A stretch of 64,000 nt of DNA from Chionoecetes opilio (taxonomy: Eukaryota > Arthropoda > Malacostraca > Decapoda > Majidae): contig JACEEZ010020019.1 of NCBI GenBank assembly GCA_016584305.1, positions 283,368 to 347,367 of the forward strand, given 5' to 3'. The notes beneath the pieces are model-generated. The model was given only the letters and a program-made list of their open reading frames with translations, made no database searches and was not told the DNA's origin. Position 1 is the first letter of the stretch. Each line of letters starts with the position of its first letter. Position numbers and translations under genes: made by a program. Positions 46,801-56,308 of the stretch are shown piece after piece.

Positions 46801-49800
46801 TCGGGACCAGCGCAGAGCCGAGTAATGGAATTTTCTGACTTTTAGAACGTAGATATATTAAGGGGAAAAAAATGGTTTATGAGCCATAATACCAATAACA
46901 GACCTGTAGAAGTACACAAAATAACAGTGTACACAACTCTACAGTCACAACACCACTGAACAATAACAACAAACAAATCGGCGGGAGAAACCAAGCGGCC
47001 TAGTGTGGTGGCACCTAGCGGCCGACCCGGCAACTACGCGCCATGTTTTGGGTGTTCTGCCGTGTTTTGGAAAATCCGGAACCATAGCCGAGTTTTGGGT
47101 GTTGCCGAGTCTTGGGATGCCGAGTTTGGGAACTTCAACCTGTACTATCCCATGTACCCTCTTAAGGGTATATATCCAATGTTGGATTGCTATTGTTTCC
47201 ATCTATTTCTCTCCTTCTCACCCTATTGACTTTGCTGCCTTACGCGCCCTTCTCTCCCGCCTACAACCCCCTTTGCTGGTAGTAGGTGACTTCAACTGCC
47301 GCCACTCCCTTTGGGGTGACTCCACCATAAACACCCGTGGCCGTTCCCTTGAATGCTTCCTAGCCACCACCGACCTCATTATTCTCAACTCTAATCGCCC
47401 CACTCACTTTGATGTGAAGACTCAGTCATTTTCCTGTCTTGACCTCTCTCTTTGCTCTCCTTCCCTCCGCTTAGACCTGCATTGGTCGGTCCTCGACCAA
47501 TACCCTTATAGCGACCACTTTCCTATCCTACTTTCTCCTACCTCATACGTCCCTCTTCCTAACCCTCCACGATGGTGTTTCCGCAGAGCCGACTGGCGCA
47601 TTTTTGTCTACCTTTCTGCCCTTCCGCTTCATCCTTCCACCTTTTCTTCCACCTCTGATATGCTCACCTACTTTTCCGTCTCTATTCTAAGTGCCGCCCT
47701 TACTGCTATCCCCCGGACCTCTCGTCCTTTTATCTCCAAATGCGTTCCCTGGTGGACTTTAGATTGTTCAAAAGCCCACCGATTAAAGCGTGCTGCTTGG
47801 AGCAGCTAAAGCTGTAAACGCGGTACTCCCGGCCAACTCCCAGCTTTTATTTAATTTGAAATAGCCTCTGCCCGCCTTAAGCGGACTATTAAACTCTCTC
47901 TAATTAATAGTTGGATCACCTACGTCTCCTCCCTCACCACAGATATCCCCATTCCATCAGTTTGGCGCTGAATACATAAATTGTCAGGTAAACACCCGCC
48001 CCCTGTTGCCCCAGTCCTGCGCGTTCGTAACCAAATTATTGCAGAGCCATTCCAAGTAGCAGAGGAATTAAGCTCCTTTTTTAGTCTTGTAAGTAGTGGA
48101 TCCCACCTCTCTCCTCAGTTCACTAGAATCAAAGCTACCAGGGAACGCATTCCTGTCACCTTTCTATCCTCTTCTGAACACTACAATGCTCCTTTCTCTT
48201 CTTCCGAACTAGCCTCCGCTCTTCATTCTTGCCGCAACACATGTGAAGGCCCGACGGCATTCACTACCTAATGCTCAAACACCTTCCTCCTGTTTCTCTC
48301 ATCTTTTTACTAGCCCTTTTTAGCCAGGGCTAAAATTTTAGCCAGGGCCCGACTCAGCCTCTATGCTGAGTCGGGCCTCCCATCCCCCTCTCGCCGTCGA
48401 GCCCTCCTATCACTTCGGTGCTATGCTCGCCTTCATCAATTTCCTACTTCTAAGATTGCAGTCCCCCAATCTCTCCTCACAGTGATCTCCTCTTCCCCTC
48501 GTTTGCCGCCGCCCTTCCCTGTTCGCATGTGCACCCTTCTCTCCCACTCCTCCTTTCCTACTCCTAATCTTCTCCCTTTCTATGTTAATTCCATCCCTCC
48601 GTGGCTTATACCTTCCCCCCATATCTGCTCTTCTGTCCCCACTATCTCTCCCAAGTCTACCATTCCTCCTATTGTCTTACGCTCTCACTTTCTTGAACAC
48701 CTTTCCACTCATTCCTCTAGCACCTACGTCTACACTGACGGTTCTAAATCCCACTCTGTATCTAGCTTTGCTATCCTCTTCCCCTCTTCACTATCAATTC
48801 CAACTACCTAAAGAATCCAGTGTTCTTACAACGGAATTGTACGCCATCCTCTTCGCCTTAAAACGCATACTTTTCTACCCATCCTGTTCCTTCACTATCT
48901 TCACTGATTCCCGCAATTCCCTTTCTCTTATACAATCCCTTCGCTCACTTCACCCTCTTGTTCTGGAGATCCAAGACTGGTTATTCCGCCTATCCATACG
49001 CCACAAAACAATATGCTTCTGCTGGGTACCGAGTCATGTGGATATCTCGGGCAACGAACGCGTTGATTCTTTAGCGCTCTCGGCCACTGTGTCCCAATGC
49101 CCCCGTTTCTCAAACTTGCCAGCCTCCGACTACTACCCTTCCTTTAAATCTTTCCTTTTCGACTGCTGGCAATCCTCCTGGACCACTTTCTCTGCCAATA
49201 AACTTCGCCTGATCAAACCCTCTATATCTCCATGGTCAAATCCTTACCACACTAATAGACGTTGGGAGACTGCTCTCGCACGCTTACGCATAGGCCATAC
49301 CAACCTCACACACTCCTATCTCATGTCACGCTCCTCCCCAACCCTCTGCACACCCTGTCAAGCTCCTCTCACTGTCCAACATGTACTAATATTTGCTCCC
49401 ATCTTACTCCTGCTCGTTCCAGTTCCTTCCCTCATTTGTCCTCCCTTTCCAGACCTCCCTGTCTTGCGGACATTCTCCCGGAATCCCCTCCTTCTCCCTG
49501 GACAATTTAACCTCCTTCCTCCAACAAATCCACATCCTACATCTGATCTAACAGTAACATTCCGTTCTTTCCCCTTCCCTCACCGTTTCGCTATTTTTCT
49601 TTAACCCCTCCCCTTTTTATGCATTGCCATAGTGCCATATGACCTCTGAAGTCTGGCACATTCACCTTTTGGGCATTAAATCAATCAATGTGTCAAGCTC
49701 GAGCTCGAGCTTGACAGACCTACAAAGCGATCCTAAGCAGAAAATGTCACAAGAAGAAAAACAACAAGCCAGGCACAGGCCGTGGCTGACAAAGGTATTG

Positions 49801-52800
49801 CTTATTATCATGACTATTGCTCATTATTATATATATTATATGGTTGTGATGAGCTGTTCTATACACGTGTCACTATTTAGGCCAGTGTAGCACCGTGTGT
49901 CACCTTATTTAAGGTGTTGAGGTGACAGGGAGACAAGTCTTGCAGCGACCACCCAATAACACTAATAATCACTATTTTGAACAATACACACCTGCTACCA
50001 CTAACTCACTAGCAATACAGGCTCCTTCCTTATATATCTTAATATCTTATACATCAAAACTCCTTAAAACCCAAGCATTCCAAAATAAAATGAGAAAATA
50101 ATAAATTATGTTGAGTTGACAATTTGAGCGGCGATAAGCAGTTTGGCATGCCATTCTTGCCTGCAAATTTGTCACGCAAATGGAGTCCGTTAAACCGAGG
50201 GTCAACTGTACGTATATGTCAAGGGATGAATATCGGTTTTACACATGTGTATGTATATTTCTTGATCTATACTCTAATTTAGATACTCCCGCTGGTCACC
50301 AGCAATTACACACAACCAACCCCAACAACCCACTTAATGCATTGATGTATTCACCTATCTCTTTCTGGAATGCTTTCACTCCATCCTTTCACCCACTCCA
50401 TAAAACTTCAATATATTCTACATTGCTTCCCACTCTACTGTCACATAACTTATTAAAATCCATCCACATTTTTCTTGTATGCTAGTTTGCATGTATTTTT
50501 TAAGAAAAACCTGCGCACATTTGATGCAATAAATGTCTTTTCAGGTATGGTGTGATATTTCCTCTGTTTGTCAACTACCTTTTTGACATTCCACGGGTGG
50601 CTCAGACGAGTGTTCTAGGCATCCCCATCACAGGCAAGACACTCACCTACCTTCTGGGACTTCAGGTGTGCTCCACCTCTGCTGCAACAGCCATATCAGC
50701 TTTCTCAGGCATTGTAAGGAACTCAAAGTGACTCATTTAAGCATCTTATTGATGAAAATATACATGGGGAAGTTCTGCATGAACACACAACCCCCTTACA
50801 CTTTTTGTCCCTATCTAGAGTCAGTGCCCACCATTAAGGAATGTTTTTTATCAAAAGCACAACCCAGAAAATATCAAAGACTCTTTCTAGTCCTATTCTC
50901 CATCAAATTTTCTCCCTATTACTGTAGAATTGTATCTTTTGCAATTCATACTCCATCCATGTACACAACAAATAAGCTGTAGAACATAGCACATGCCTGC
51001 CTTACTCCTACTTGTTTGGAAGCCATCTCGAGATAGTAATCAATCATTCATATCCATGAGTATTCCTGTTTCATTTCACCCATTATTGTTCCCATGTCAT
51101 GTAAATAGGAAAAGTCAACAATAAGACAATTTCTTGGTTACTTTTCTTTATCTCAAAGCAACTTAGTTTCACTCTTTATCAATTTATTATCTCGTGTGAT
51201 GCAGATAGCTGGGATCTTCTACCGCTACAACATCCTGTATGTTCAGCAAGTGCCATGGGTGCCTGGCTGGCTAGCTCGAGGTGCAAGTGCCACTCTAGCT
51301 CGCCTCCTGGCTTCCCCACCCCCTCCAGAGGGGCCAGCAGGGGCCACATTGGAGCTGCAACGCCAGGAGCAGATTGAGAGTTGGGAACAGGAGATGATGA
51401 TGAATAGGGCCAGAGAGATGCGCAATAGACCAGGGGTAGGTGTACCATGTTGCTGCCATTCTATTCTGAGCTGCAGGCACCCTTTTGTGTGAGAAGTGCT
51501 TAAATCTCAATAGATACAATAAGTTACAAGACAGGCATCTGATGAACTTACTAGACAGGGACAAATATTTTGTAGATAAATTAATCACACCAGTCAGCGA
51601 ATCAAATACTGTTGAGGCTCAGACTTCATACCATGATACAGACATCTACAAATTCAGTGGGCTCATTTTTTAGGCATTCCATTCATTCAAAAAGTAAAGG
51701 AATTTTGCATCTCTAACAAACTGAATCAGAAGTGTTATGACTCGTGTAACAAACATCACTCTCTCGACACATCTCATTGTTTTTACTCAGGATATACCCA
51801 GTGGCTAATATAATTTTTTTGCTTAATCTGTATTACAATAAAGTAGTGATCCTGGAGTATTTGAGGACAACCATTGGTTTTATTATTTTTTTTGTCTTTG
51901 CAGGCCAATGGTGCTGTACATCCTTTCATGCAAAACTTCATTGGTAGAAGGCAAAACAACCCAGGTGAGTTTGTCATTTACTGTGATTTAAGCGAAATAA
52001 TTTTGATGGTGCTGAGTTCATTCTTTCAGTAAATATTGATGATCTCTCCATACATTTGGTTTATCATGACCCCTAAATTGCTTTGGATACATTTTTTCAA
52101 TGGCCTAGCATTCCAATGTGCTGCATTCAGGTCGGATTTCAGTCTCCTGGGCATGGGTGCATCCCACTCCTGACAATGCCAATTTTTTAGTATTCCTGCC
52201 TGTCACGCTGGAGACATGAGTTTGAGTCCCCGCCAAGGAGAAATCCTATATTTTCTTCTTAAAGTGGCCCACTGATGTAGTAGTCAGCATGCTTAGCTCA
52301 CAACAGAGGGACCCAGGGGGCAAAAGAACAGTAGAAAAGGAATCCAACAATGAGCCTGTTTCAACCTGGACAACCCAGTCGTTGTCCACTGGAAAGTGGC
52401 AACTGAGTCAAACTCCAGATGCCGCCTTGCCACAGCCAGCGAACCTGTACTATACCGCTGTCTATACTATGTCGCACCACTGTCGCAGGGAAATGTCAGG
52501 GTGGTCGTCGACATGCATGCACCTCTGGGATGAGCTATATCAAGTCATTGAAATATACATTCCAGAGGAGAGGGTCGAGAACACTGCCCTGTGGGACGCT
52601 GGCAAAAATCGGGTGTTCTTCTGAGGTTTGACCATCCCCCCCTCCAGAAGATTGTTTTTGAGGAAGCCAGTAGAGGTGTTCTTTTTGGAAATGGCAGTAA
52701 ATATAAGAAGAGTGGAAAAGTAGTAGTAGTAGTAGGGAAGTGTATGAGGTGATAGAAAAGAAAAAATGGGCTTTGTGCAATGTCCATTTCTGGCAGGGAC

Positions 52801-53050
52801 TACAAACGTATGATGGAGGACTGAGAGATTATGGTGATGGAAAATGGTTCTGTACAGTGCTTATTTGTTGTAATGTATCATATAATTTGTTTTTTTCTAT
52901 CACACAGCCCATCCAAATCCTCCGCCCACAGAGGAGCAGGTGCAGACACTTGTTGAGATGGGCTTTGACCGCCAAAGAGTGATCAATGCCCTACAAACCT
53001 GCAACAATGACGTCAACACTGCCACACATCTACTCCTTCAGGAGTCGTGA
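39859..53050 (+). CDS. UBAC2: UBAC2, ER rhomboid-like protein with UBA domain (7 exons, 5' end missing)
   Basis: The joined exons give ~322 residues against 344 in human UBAC2; only the first ~12 residues (exon 1) are missing. The protein is a multi-pass ER-membrane pseudo-rhomboid that recruits UBXD8/FAF2 and gp78 in ER-associated degradation. Seen: KAPVSKGLMGCMFL (exon 2), IWRIASAKISFVDTKD and GSLLIYYFR (exon 3), VFERRYGSHKFASFLVASQV (exon 4, first clear membrane segment), VIFPLFVNYLFDIPRVAQTS and TGKTLTYLLGLQ (exon 5), IAGIFYRYNILYVQQVPWVP (exon 6) and VQTLVEMGFDRQRVINALQT with CNNDVNTATHLLLQES at the end (exon 8, a UBA domain with its MGF motif). All these align with the human protein as I remember it. 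All exon borders have GT/AG and phases agree. There is no frameshift, so it is probably functional. Intron 4 is ~9.9 kb and full of nested transposons. Confidence 0.93.
40209..40291 (+). CDS. UBAC2: UBAC2 exon 3
   Basis: Acceptor TCCTGCAG, donor AG|GTGAGC. Encodes IWRIASAKISFVDTKDLVCG to IYYFR with the Arg codon split after two bases. Matches the IWRLICGRI/LDLKDTFCSSLLIYNFR block of human UBAC2. Confidence 0.9.
40486..40635 (+). CDS. UBAC2: UBAC2 exon 4
   Basis: Acceptor ACCACAG, donor CC|GTAAGT. Encodes VFERRYGSHKFASFLVASQV and a hydrophobic run to FAIDLHSGGFLPPGP. Likely includes membrane segment 2-3. Confidence 0.9.
40788..40848. repeat. (CT)n microsatellite in UBAC2 intron 4
   Basis: About 60 bp of CT repeats with CGCTCTC interruptions. 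Confidence 0.95.
41342..41359. repeat. poly-T run
   Basis: 18 T in intron 4, in AT-rich sequence with no other feature from 40850 to 41608. Confidence 0.8.
42056..42345 (+). mobile_element. tRNA-derived SINE, nearly complete
   Basis: The clearest copy: GGGGAGGCGGTAGCGGAGTG (A-box), GGTGACCCGAGTTCGATCCC (B-box), GAGTGGCCTAAGAACACCAA, TCGATTGCGAGTGCATCGGA, CATGAGCCTCTTAATCACAG and CCACGGGCGAGGACCAACCA. The 3' end CCTAACGGCGCTGTAGGC is missing here. Confidence 0.85.
42940..44064 (+). pseudogene. LINE ORF1 (nucleic-acid-binding protein), first part
   Basis: Starts MANDKNLTPIKALGPALLPN, followed by a Pro/Ser-rich region to about residue 130, then FDTLFGPAKWDRFFIV and VGMVTFRTRADWSRLVVVDT, a domain common in ORF1 of these LINEs. 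A frameshift occurs near 43810-43840. Zinc knuckles follow: CPLCAQPGHARSTC and CAHCGGSHNVFYRGC; the first knuckle has lost its leading Cys (WHFGHPAKHC). The foldback interrupts it within the third knuckle. Confidence 0.8.
44065..45534. mobile_element. 1470-bp foldback (palindromic) element with 8-bp TSD
   Basis: Arms of ~690 bp are near-perfect reverse complements: 44108-44347 and 45252-45491 give identical 79-codon frames on opposite strands. The spacer is ~80 bp around 44765-44840. Ends CAAGGAAGCTAGAGTACAAG / complement. Flanks GGTTGCCC at 44057-44064 and 45535-45542, an exact 8-bp duplication as made by hAT-type transposases. No transposase is recognisable. Confidence 0.9.
45535..45981 (+). 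pseudogene. LINE ORF1, rest after the foldback insertion
   Basis: The frame continues with VYRFESEVASIRFEKGLTLR and EARQEARRLGF, the helical stretch after the zinc knuckles, then Pro/Ser-rich sequence to 45981. Removing the foldback and one TSD copy rejoins it with the third zinc knuckle in frame. Confidence 0.75.
46540..47810 (+). pseudogene. LINE APE endonuclease, split by a MITE
   Basis: TMSVLQWNIRSFRSHRQDLS and LLISCYEP (46544-46625), a stop, then VICLQETFLT. After the MITE: IAIVSIYFSPSHPIDFAALR, LLVVGDFNCRHSLWGDS (catalytic GDFN), GRSLECFLATTDLIILNS, FSCLDLSLCS and YSDHFPILLS (catalytic SDH), the complete C-terminal half of an APE endonuclease. Followed by a pre-RT region. Confidence 0.8.
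46774..47141. mobile_element. MITE with AGGTTGAAG ends, inside the LINE endonuclease
   Basis: Left AGGTTGAAGCTCCCAAACTC, right complement AGGTTGAAGTTCCCAAACTC, then CGGCA. The flanks contain TA on both sides (TATAGG, CTGTA). 368 bp; internal GCCGAG repeats and no coding. Confidence 0.65.
47811..48330 (+). pseudogene. LINE: start of RT, rest deleted
   Basis: LSGKHPPPVAPVLRVRNQII, AEPFQVAEELSSFFS and ELASALHSCRNTCEGPTAFT represent the region just before RT; the reading ends at EGP.., where a full RT should follow. Sequence then jumps at ~48310 to ARLSLYAESGLPSPSRR, which lies after RT, so the RT core (~0.8-1 kb expected) is deleted. Confidence 0.7.
48331..49604 (+). pseudogene. LINE RNase H domain and C-terminus
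   Basis: YVYTDGSKSHSVSSFAILFP (first catalytic Asp), then after a frameshift ESSVLTTELYAILFALKRIL, FTIFTDSRNSLSLIQSLRS and FCWVPSHVDISGNERVDSLA (RNase H motifs with Glu, Asp and the last Asp). Then RWETALARLRIGHTNLTHSY and LCTPCQAPLTVQHVLI, the Cys-rich end typical of I/Nimb LINEs. Confidence 0.85.
49689..50544. other. right flank of the Tigger-like MITE and end of intron 4
   Basis: 49703-49775 contains GAGCTTGACAGACCTACAAA and GTCACAAGAAGAAAAACAAC, seen also inside the SINE at 13530-13590. After 50210, short intronic sequence to the acceptor at 50544. Confidence 0.5.
50545..50713 (+). CDS. UBAC2: UBAC2 exon 5
   Basis: Acceptor TCTTTTCAG, donor ATT|GTAAGG at 50714. An earlier GTGTGC at 50666 could be a donor, but reading on (VCSTSAATAISAFSGI) matches the human SGSYIWIVAISG segment, so the later donor is preferred. 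Confidence 0.85.
51205..51435 (+). CDS. UBAC2: UBAC2 exon 6
   Basis: Acceptor GTGATGCAG, donor GGG|GTAGGT. 77 codons, from IAGIFYRYNILYVQQVPWVP through a proline-rich linker (LASPPPPEGPAGATLELQRQ) to REMRNRPG. Matches GATLDIQRQQRMELLDRQL in human. Confidence 0.9.
51904..51964 (+). CDS. UBAC2: UBAC2 exon 7
   Basis: Acceptor TTTGCAG, donor CCAG|GTGAGT. Encodes ANGAVHPFMQNFIGRRQNNP; one base of the next codon is in this exon. Confidence 0.85.
52540..52640 (-). pseudogene. LINE RT fragment in UBAC2 intron 7
   Basis: The minus strand reads FASVPQGSVLDPLLWNVYFN DLI, the PQGSVLGPLLW RT motif. No further RT blocks; 5' and 3' truncated. A B-box-like GAGTTTGAGTCCC lies at 52218-52235, perhaps an old SINE. 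Confidence 0.55.
52908..53050 (+). CDS. UBAC2: UBAC2 exon 8, UBA domain and stop
   Basis: Acceptor ATCACACAG. Encodes HPNPPPTEEQVQTLVEMGFD and the rest of the UBA domain, ending LLLQES and TGA. The MGF motif in helix 1-2 binds ubiquitin in UBA domains. Confidence 0.95.
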
Positions 53051-53221
53051 TAAATGTTGATATGTAGCTGTGTGCACAAGTGCTTGTGTGACTGTGTCTG
53101 CATTATGTATGAAAGCTGCTTGCATGGAAATTTGTATTTAAGCAAACGAGAACTACATTGCAGCCAAAAGCTGCCCGCTTGTGTTAAAGCAGTGAAGTTT
53201 TTACTCTCAACCAGAAAGTGT

Positions 53222-53227
53222 AATAAA
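53222..53227 (+). terminator. UBAC2: poly(A) signal AATAAA for UBAC2
   Basis: AATAAA 172 bp past the stop codon. A longer 3' UTR using a later site cannot be excluded. Confidence 0.5.
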
Positions 53228-53239
53228 GAATGATACTCA

Positions 53240-54810
53240 AGTTGTCTTGGGTCTGCTGGCTGGGCTCCAGCTGACTGAGTTGTTGTTCTTCCTATTATAT
53301 ACATATACCTTAAAGGTGGATGGAAATTGTTGGTGATTTGTAGCTATTTATTATATTTATTTACTGTTGTACCATTGCAGCTCTTGTATTAAGTCATGAT
53401 ACCTGAAAAATAAGATCTGTTGAGTTTCAGGTAGCTGCTACTGCACATATGTGTTCATGCTAGTCACGGCATGCTAAGAGAGGAAGTTCAAATGACAATA
53501 AGTTTATACTTTTGTATGGCCTTGTGGATGGGTATCCACATATTTAGTATTATAGTAAGGGTATAGACATTGATTATAAGATTTACTCACCTCCAACACC
53601 TGCTCACCAGATTACAGTGTGATATGCAGTGTTTCTGTTCTAAATGAAACACTACTGGACTTCCTTTTTTTGTCTCCCAAGAGAATGAAAGACAGATAAT
53701 TCTGTGATGCAGAACTGCTTGCTTCATGTGGCAGGTCTTGTGGCCGCTTCCTTTGCTGTTCTCTTCCATTCCTTCATATTTGTTTGTTATGTTAAGTACA
53801 AGTCTTTGTTCTCGGTCATAATAAGAACTCAGGATTTATGTTTACTTGTTCATTTGCATTATGTAAGTACCATCACTTATGCATGTAATAGAGGTAATTA
53901 ATTGTATAATTAAAGTTTTGATAATAATTATCAGGTGCCACAAGTGCTGACAAAGTTAATTTTTATTTTGTAATACAGTGAACCCTCAATATTCTAAATG
54001 AAATGGCAAACATACATAATGCATGTATTTTAATAAATTGAATTACTTAAGTGAAATTAGTAGTCTCAGCCTATCAGTGAGCCTGTAGTAAAATATTTTG
54101 TGCCAAAATGATTTGCTAGCCCTTTTTCCCAACAGTTTGATACCACCAAGTAAACTGACTTGACACCGCTTATGTTTTATTATATATAGCTGCCTTTGTT
54201 GGTACTGCCCTAAGTTTTTTTCTTCTTTTTTGACTCAATCATGGTTCATTTGTAACTGGTCGCATCAAGCTTTTTTGCAAGAAAAAAATGTTTATTTCTG
54301 TGTCACAGTATCAATATACAATATCAATATTTTCTTGTAACACCATTTTCTAGCATTTCTGTTCATTTCAACATTTATGGAATGCATAAAGTTGTAATAT
54401 CTTGTGCATGTTGACGTTTCCATTTCGCTATACAGGAAACTACAAATGACCTAGTCTTTGTTTTGTCAGCATGCTACTCATACCTGAATTATATTTTGCT
54501 ATTTAATGTTTTACCAGAAAAATACAAGTATTCATTAATTCTGTAAAGCTTGCTAGAAATATGGAAATGCAACATAAGGCAATGATCTGAAGTAAACAAC
54601 TCACTTCAGGGTAAAAAAAAAAGTACTTCCACTGTGTGGAAGGTGTTAGTTGCTGACAGAGTAGCAGGGCTAGCTGCTTACAGATACGCATTTTGAGTAC
54701 GATTGACTAGATTACTGAGGAAGTCCTGCTCTAAAGTTTGATAACTGGATTTTCTAAGCTTTTTGTGTCAGTATGGTTTGTTGTATTAGAAAAAAAAAAT
54801 GTATACGAAT
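53240..54810. other. downstream of UBAC2, no gene recognised
   Basis: AT-rich and may contain a longer 3' UTR. No coding pattern or inverted repeats that stand out. Confidence 0.4.
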
Positions 54811-54813
54811 GCT

Positions 54814-54846
<33 letters not shown>

Positions 54847-54850
54847 CACA

Positions 54851-55640
54851 CAGTCAAACCTCGATATAACGGACTAAAGGGTGGGAGGAGGAGTCCGTTA
54901 TAGCCGATTGTCCGTTATAGCGAGGGTATTTTCCCAAGGGTGGAAAAATATATGAAAAAACCGGAAAAATTGTGAAATAAATGAGAAATAATTACAAACA
55001 CAACCAGACTGTGTAGCTATGTTGGGAGGTAAACAGTGACTGGCACTACATGTTGAATTTGGTCCGCTCCTACACGTGAAATAAATGAGAAATAATCACA
55101 AACTCAACCAGAACGTGTAGCTAGTCAAGCTCAAGCTCTAGTGAAAGGTAAACAAATTACTACGAGCCAGATTCAGCCGTGGCTTCCAAAGGTATTGCTT
55201 ATTATCATGACTAATGCTCATTATTATATATATTATATGGTTGTGAACTGCAGTTCTATACACGTGTCACTATTTAGGTCAGTGTAGCACTGCGTGTCGC
55301 CTTAGATAAGGGTGATTTAGGGTGTTTAGGTGACAGGGAGACGTAGCAGCGGCCCCGCCATAACACTAATAGTCACTATTTCAAACAATACTCACCTTCT
55401 ACCACTAAATCACTAGCAACACAGGCTCCTTCCTTATAATATTATATCTTAATATGTGATACATCAAAACTCCTTAAAAGCCAAGCATTACAAAATAAAA
55501 TGAGAAAATAATACAATAATGTTGAGTTGACAATTCGAGCGGCGATAAGCGGTCTAATATGCAAAAAAAAAAACACGCAAATGGAGTCCGTTATATCCGA
55601 TGTCCGTTACATCGAGGTCCGTTATATCAAGGTTTGACTG
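54851..55640. mobile_element. Tigger-like MITE
   Basis: Left CAGTCAAACCTCGATATAAC, right complement CAGTCAAACCTTGATATAAC. It contains a double TIR-like right end (GTCCGTTACATCGAGGTCCG). ~790 bp, highly similar to 18759-19553 in inverse orientation. TA follows the right end; the left is in TA/CA repeats. Confidence 0.85.
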
Positions 55641-55989
55641 TATATATATATTTATATTAGGGTGTCCCTTATTTGGCAATTTTCGAATTTCAACCGGGAC
55701 GGGCAGTCATATTGTTCCATTTACTCTAAAAACGACGTGTGCAAAATATTGAAAAATATTTATATATAGGGGTGGCGCAAAGAGTCTAAAATTTGACATA
55801 TTTCACAGTAATTTTACTACGGTTCTTGGTTTATTATAATAATACATGCATGACATTTTGGCTTGTATGTCACAGCTTTGAATCAAGGAAGCCCTCTCAA
55901 ACATGTTGCGTGGTGAAAGTATCTCTGGCCACCCCCTCTCTATATCACGTTTCGGACTGGATTTCGTCAATAAGTTAAAACATGTCAGC

Positions 55990-56308
55990 CGGGCAGGCAT
56001 AACTGTTGGAGCTGTCGCTGATCATCCTGGGCGGACAGCCGCTGCGTGGGATCAGGATATTGCGTCCTGGTGCCCTCCACCGTGCCCGCTGGATGGCAAA
56101 AATAATTTACGCCATCAAGATCTACCTGTTCCGCTATCCAGAATACTCCGCCTCACTGCAGGAGAGAAATCTGGAGTTTGATGCCTCGTTGCTTTCACCG
56201 TCTCGACGTACGTGCGTCTTGGTTCCGTGCGACATCCCCGACTGCGGGCCTGGCATGAGACCTCCAACTGCTCAAGATGTTGGTGTCCTACCCACCACTC
56301 ACGGTGGA
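55990..56308 (+). pseudogene. transposon-encoded conserved protein, first part
   Basis: The plus strand reads MELSLIILGGQPLRGIRILR, PGALHRARWMAKIIYAIKIY and LFRYPEYSA, then after a frameshift RASWFRATSPTAG and LAWDLQLLKMLVSY. I recognise this pattern (PGAxHxARWMAKxIYxxKIYLFR .. DLQLLK) from uncharacterised proteins scattered in invertebrate genomes, but I cannot name a domain or activity. The 5' part of the ORF is missing (only ~330 bp separates it from the left TIR). Confidence 0.6.

Larger units (their letters stand above)
42547..49688 (+). mobile_element. I/Nimb-type LINE, 5'-complete but RT-deleted
   Basis: Both ends are flanked by ATGTGTCAAGCTCG (14 bp, one mismatch at most), a target duplication of LINE type. 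The 5' end is a C run then GTTCCCAGGTCCGCTGTCAT; the 3' tail is ATTAAATCAATCA. Order: ORF1 with zinc knuckles, APE endonuclease, RT remnant, RNase H. RNase H after RT points to the I/Nimb/R1 group. Interrupted by a 1470-bp foldback and a 368-bp MITE. Confidence 0.85.
41611..50208. mobile_element. Tigger-like MITE expanded to 8.6 kb by nested insertions
   Basis: Left end CAGTCAACCCTCAATTTAAC, right end CGTTAAACCGAGGGTCAACTG, with TA on both sides. The flanks inside match the MITEs at 18759-19553 and 54851-55640: AATAAATGAGAAATAATCAC, GTGTAGCTATGTTGGGAGGT, GTATTGCTTATTATCATGAC. It sits in UBAC2 intron 4. Its own length without insertions would be roughly 0.8-1.2 kb. Confidence 0.8.

Noticed and set aside
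50666..50671. GTGTGC as UBAC2 exon 5 donor
   Set aside because: Reading on to GTAAGG at 50714 keeps frame and matches the family, so the later donor fits better.
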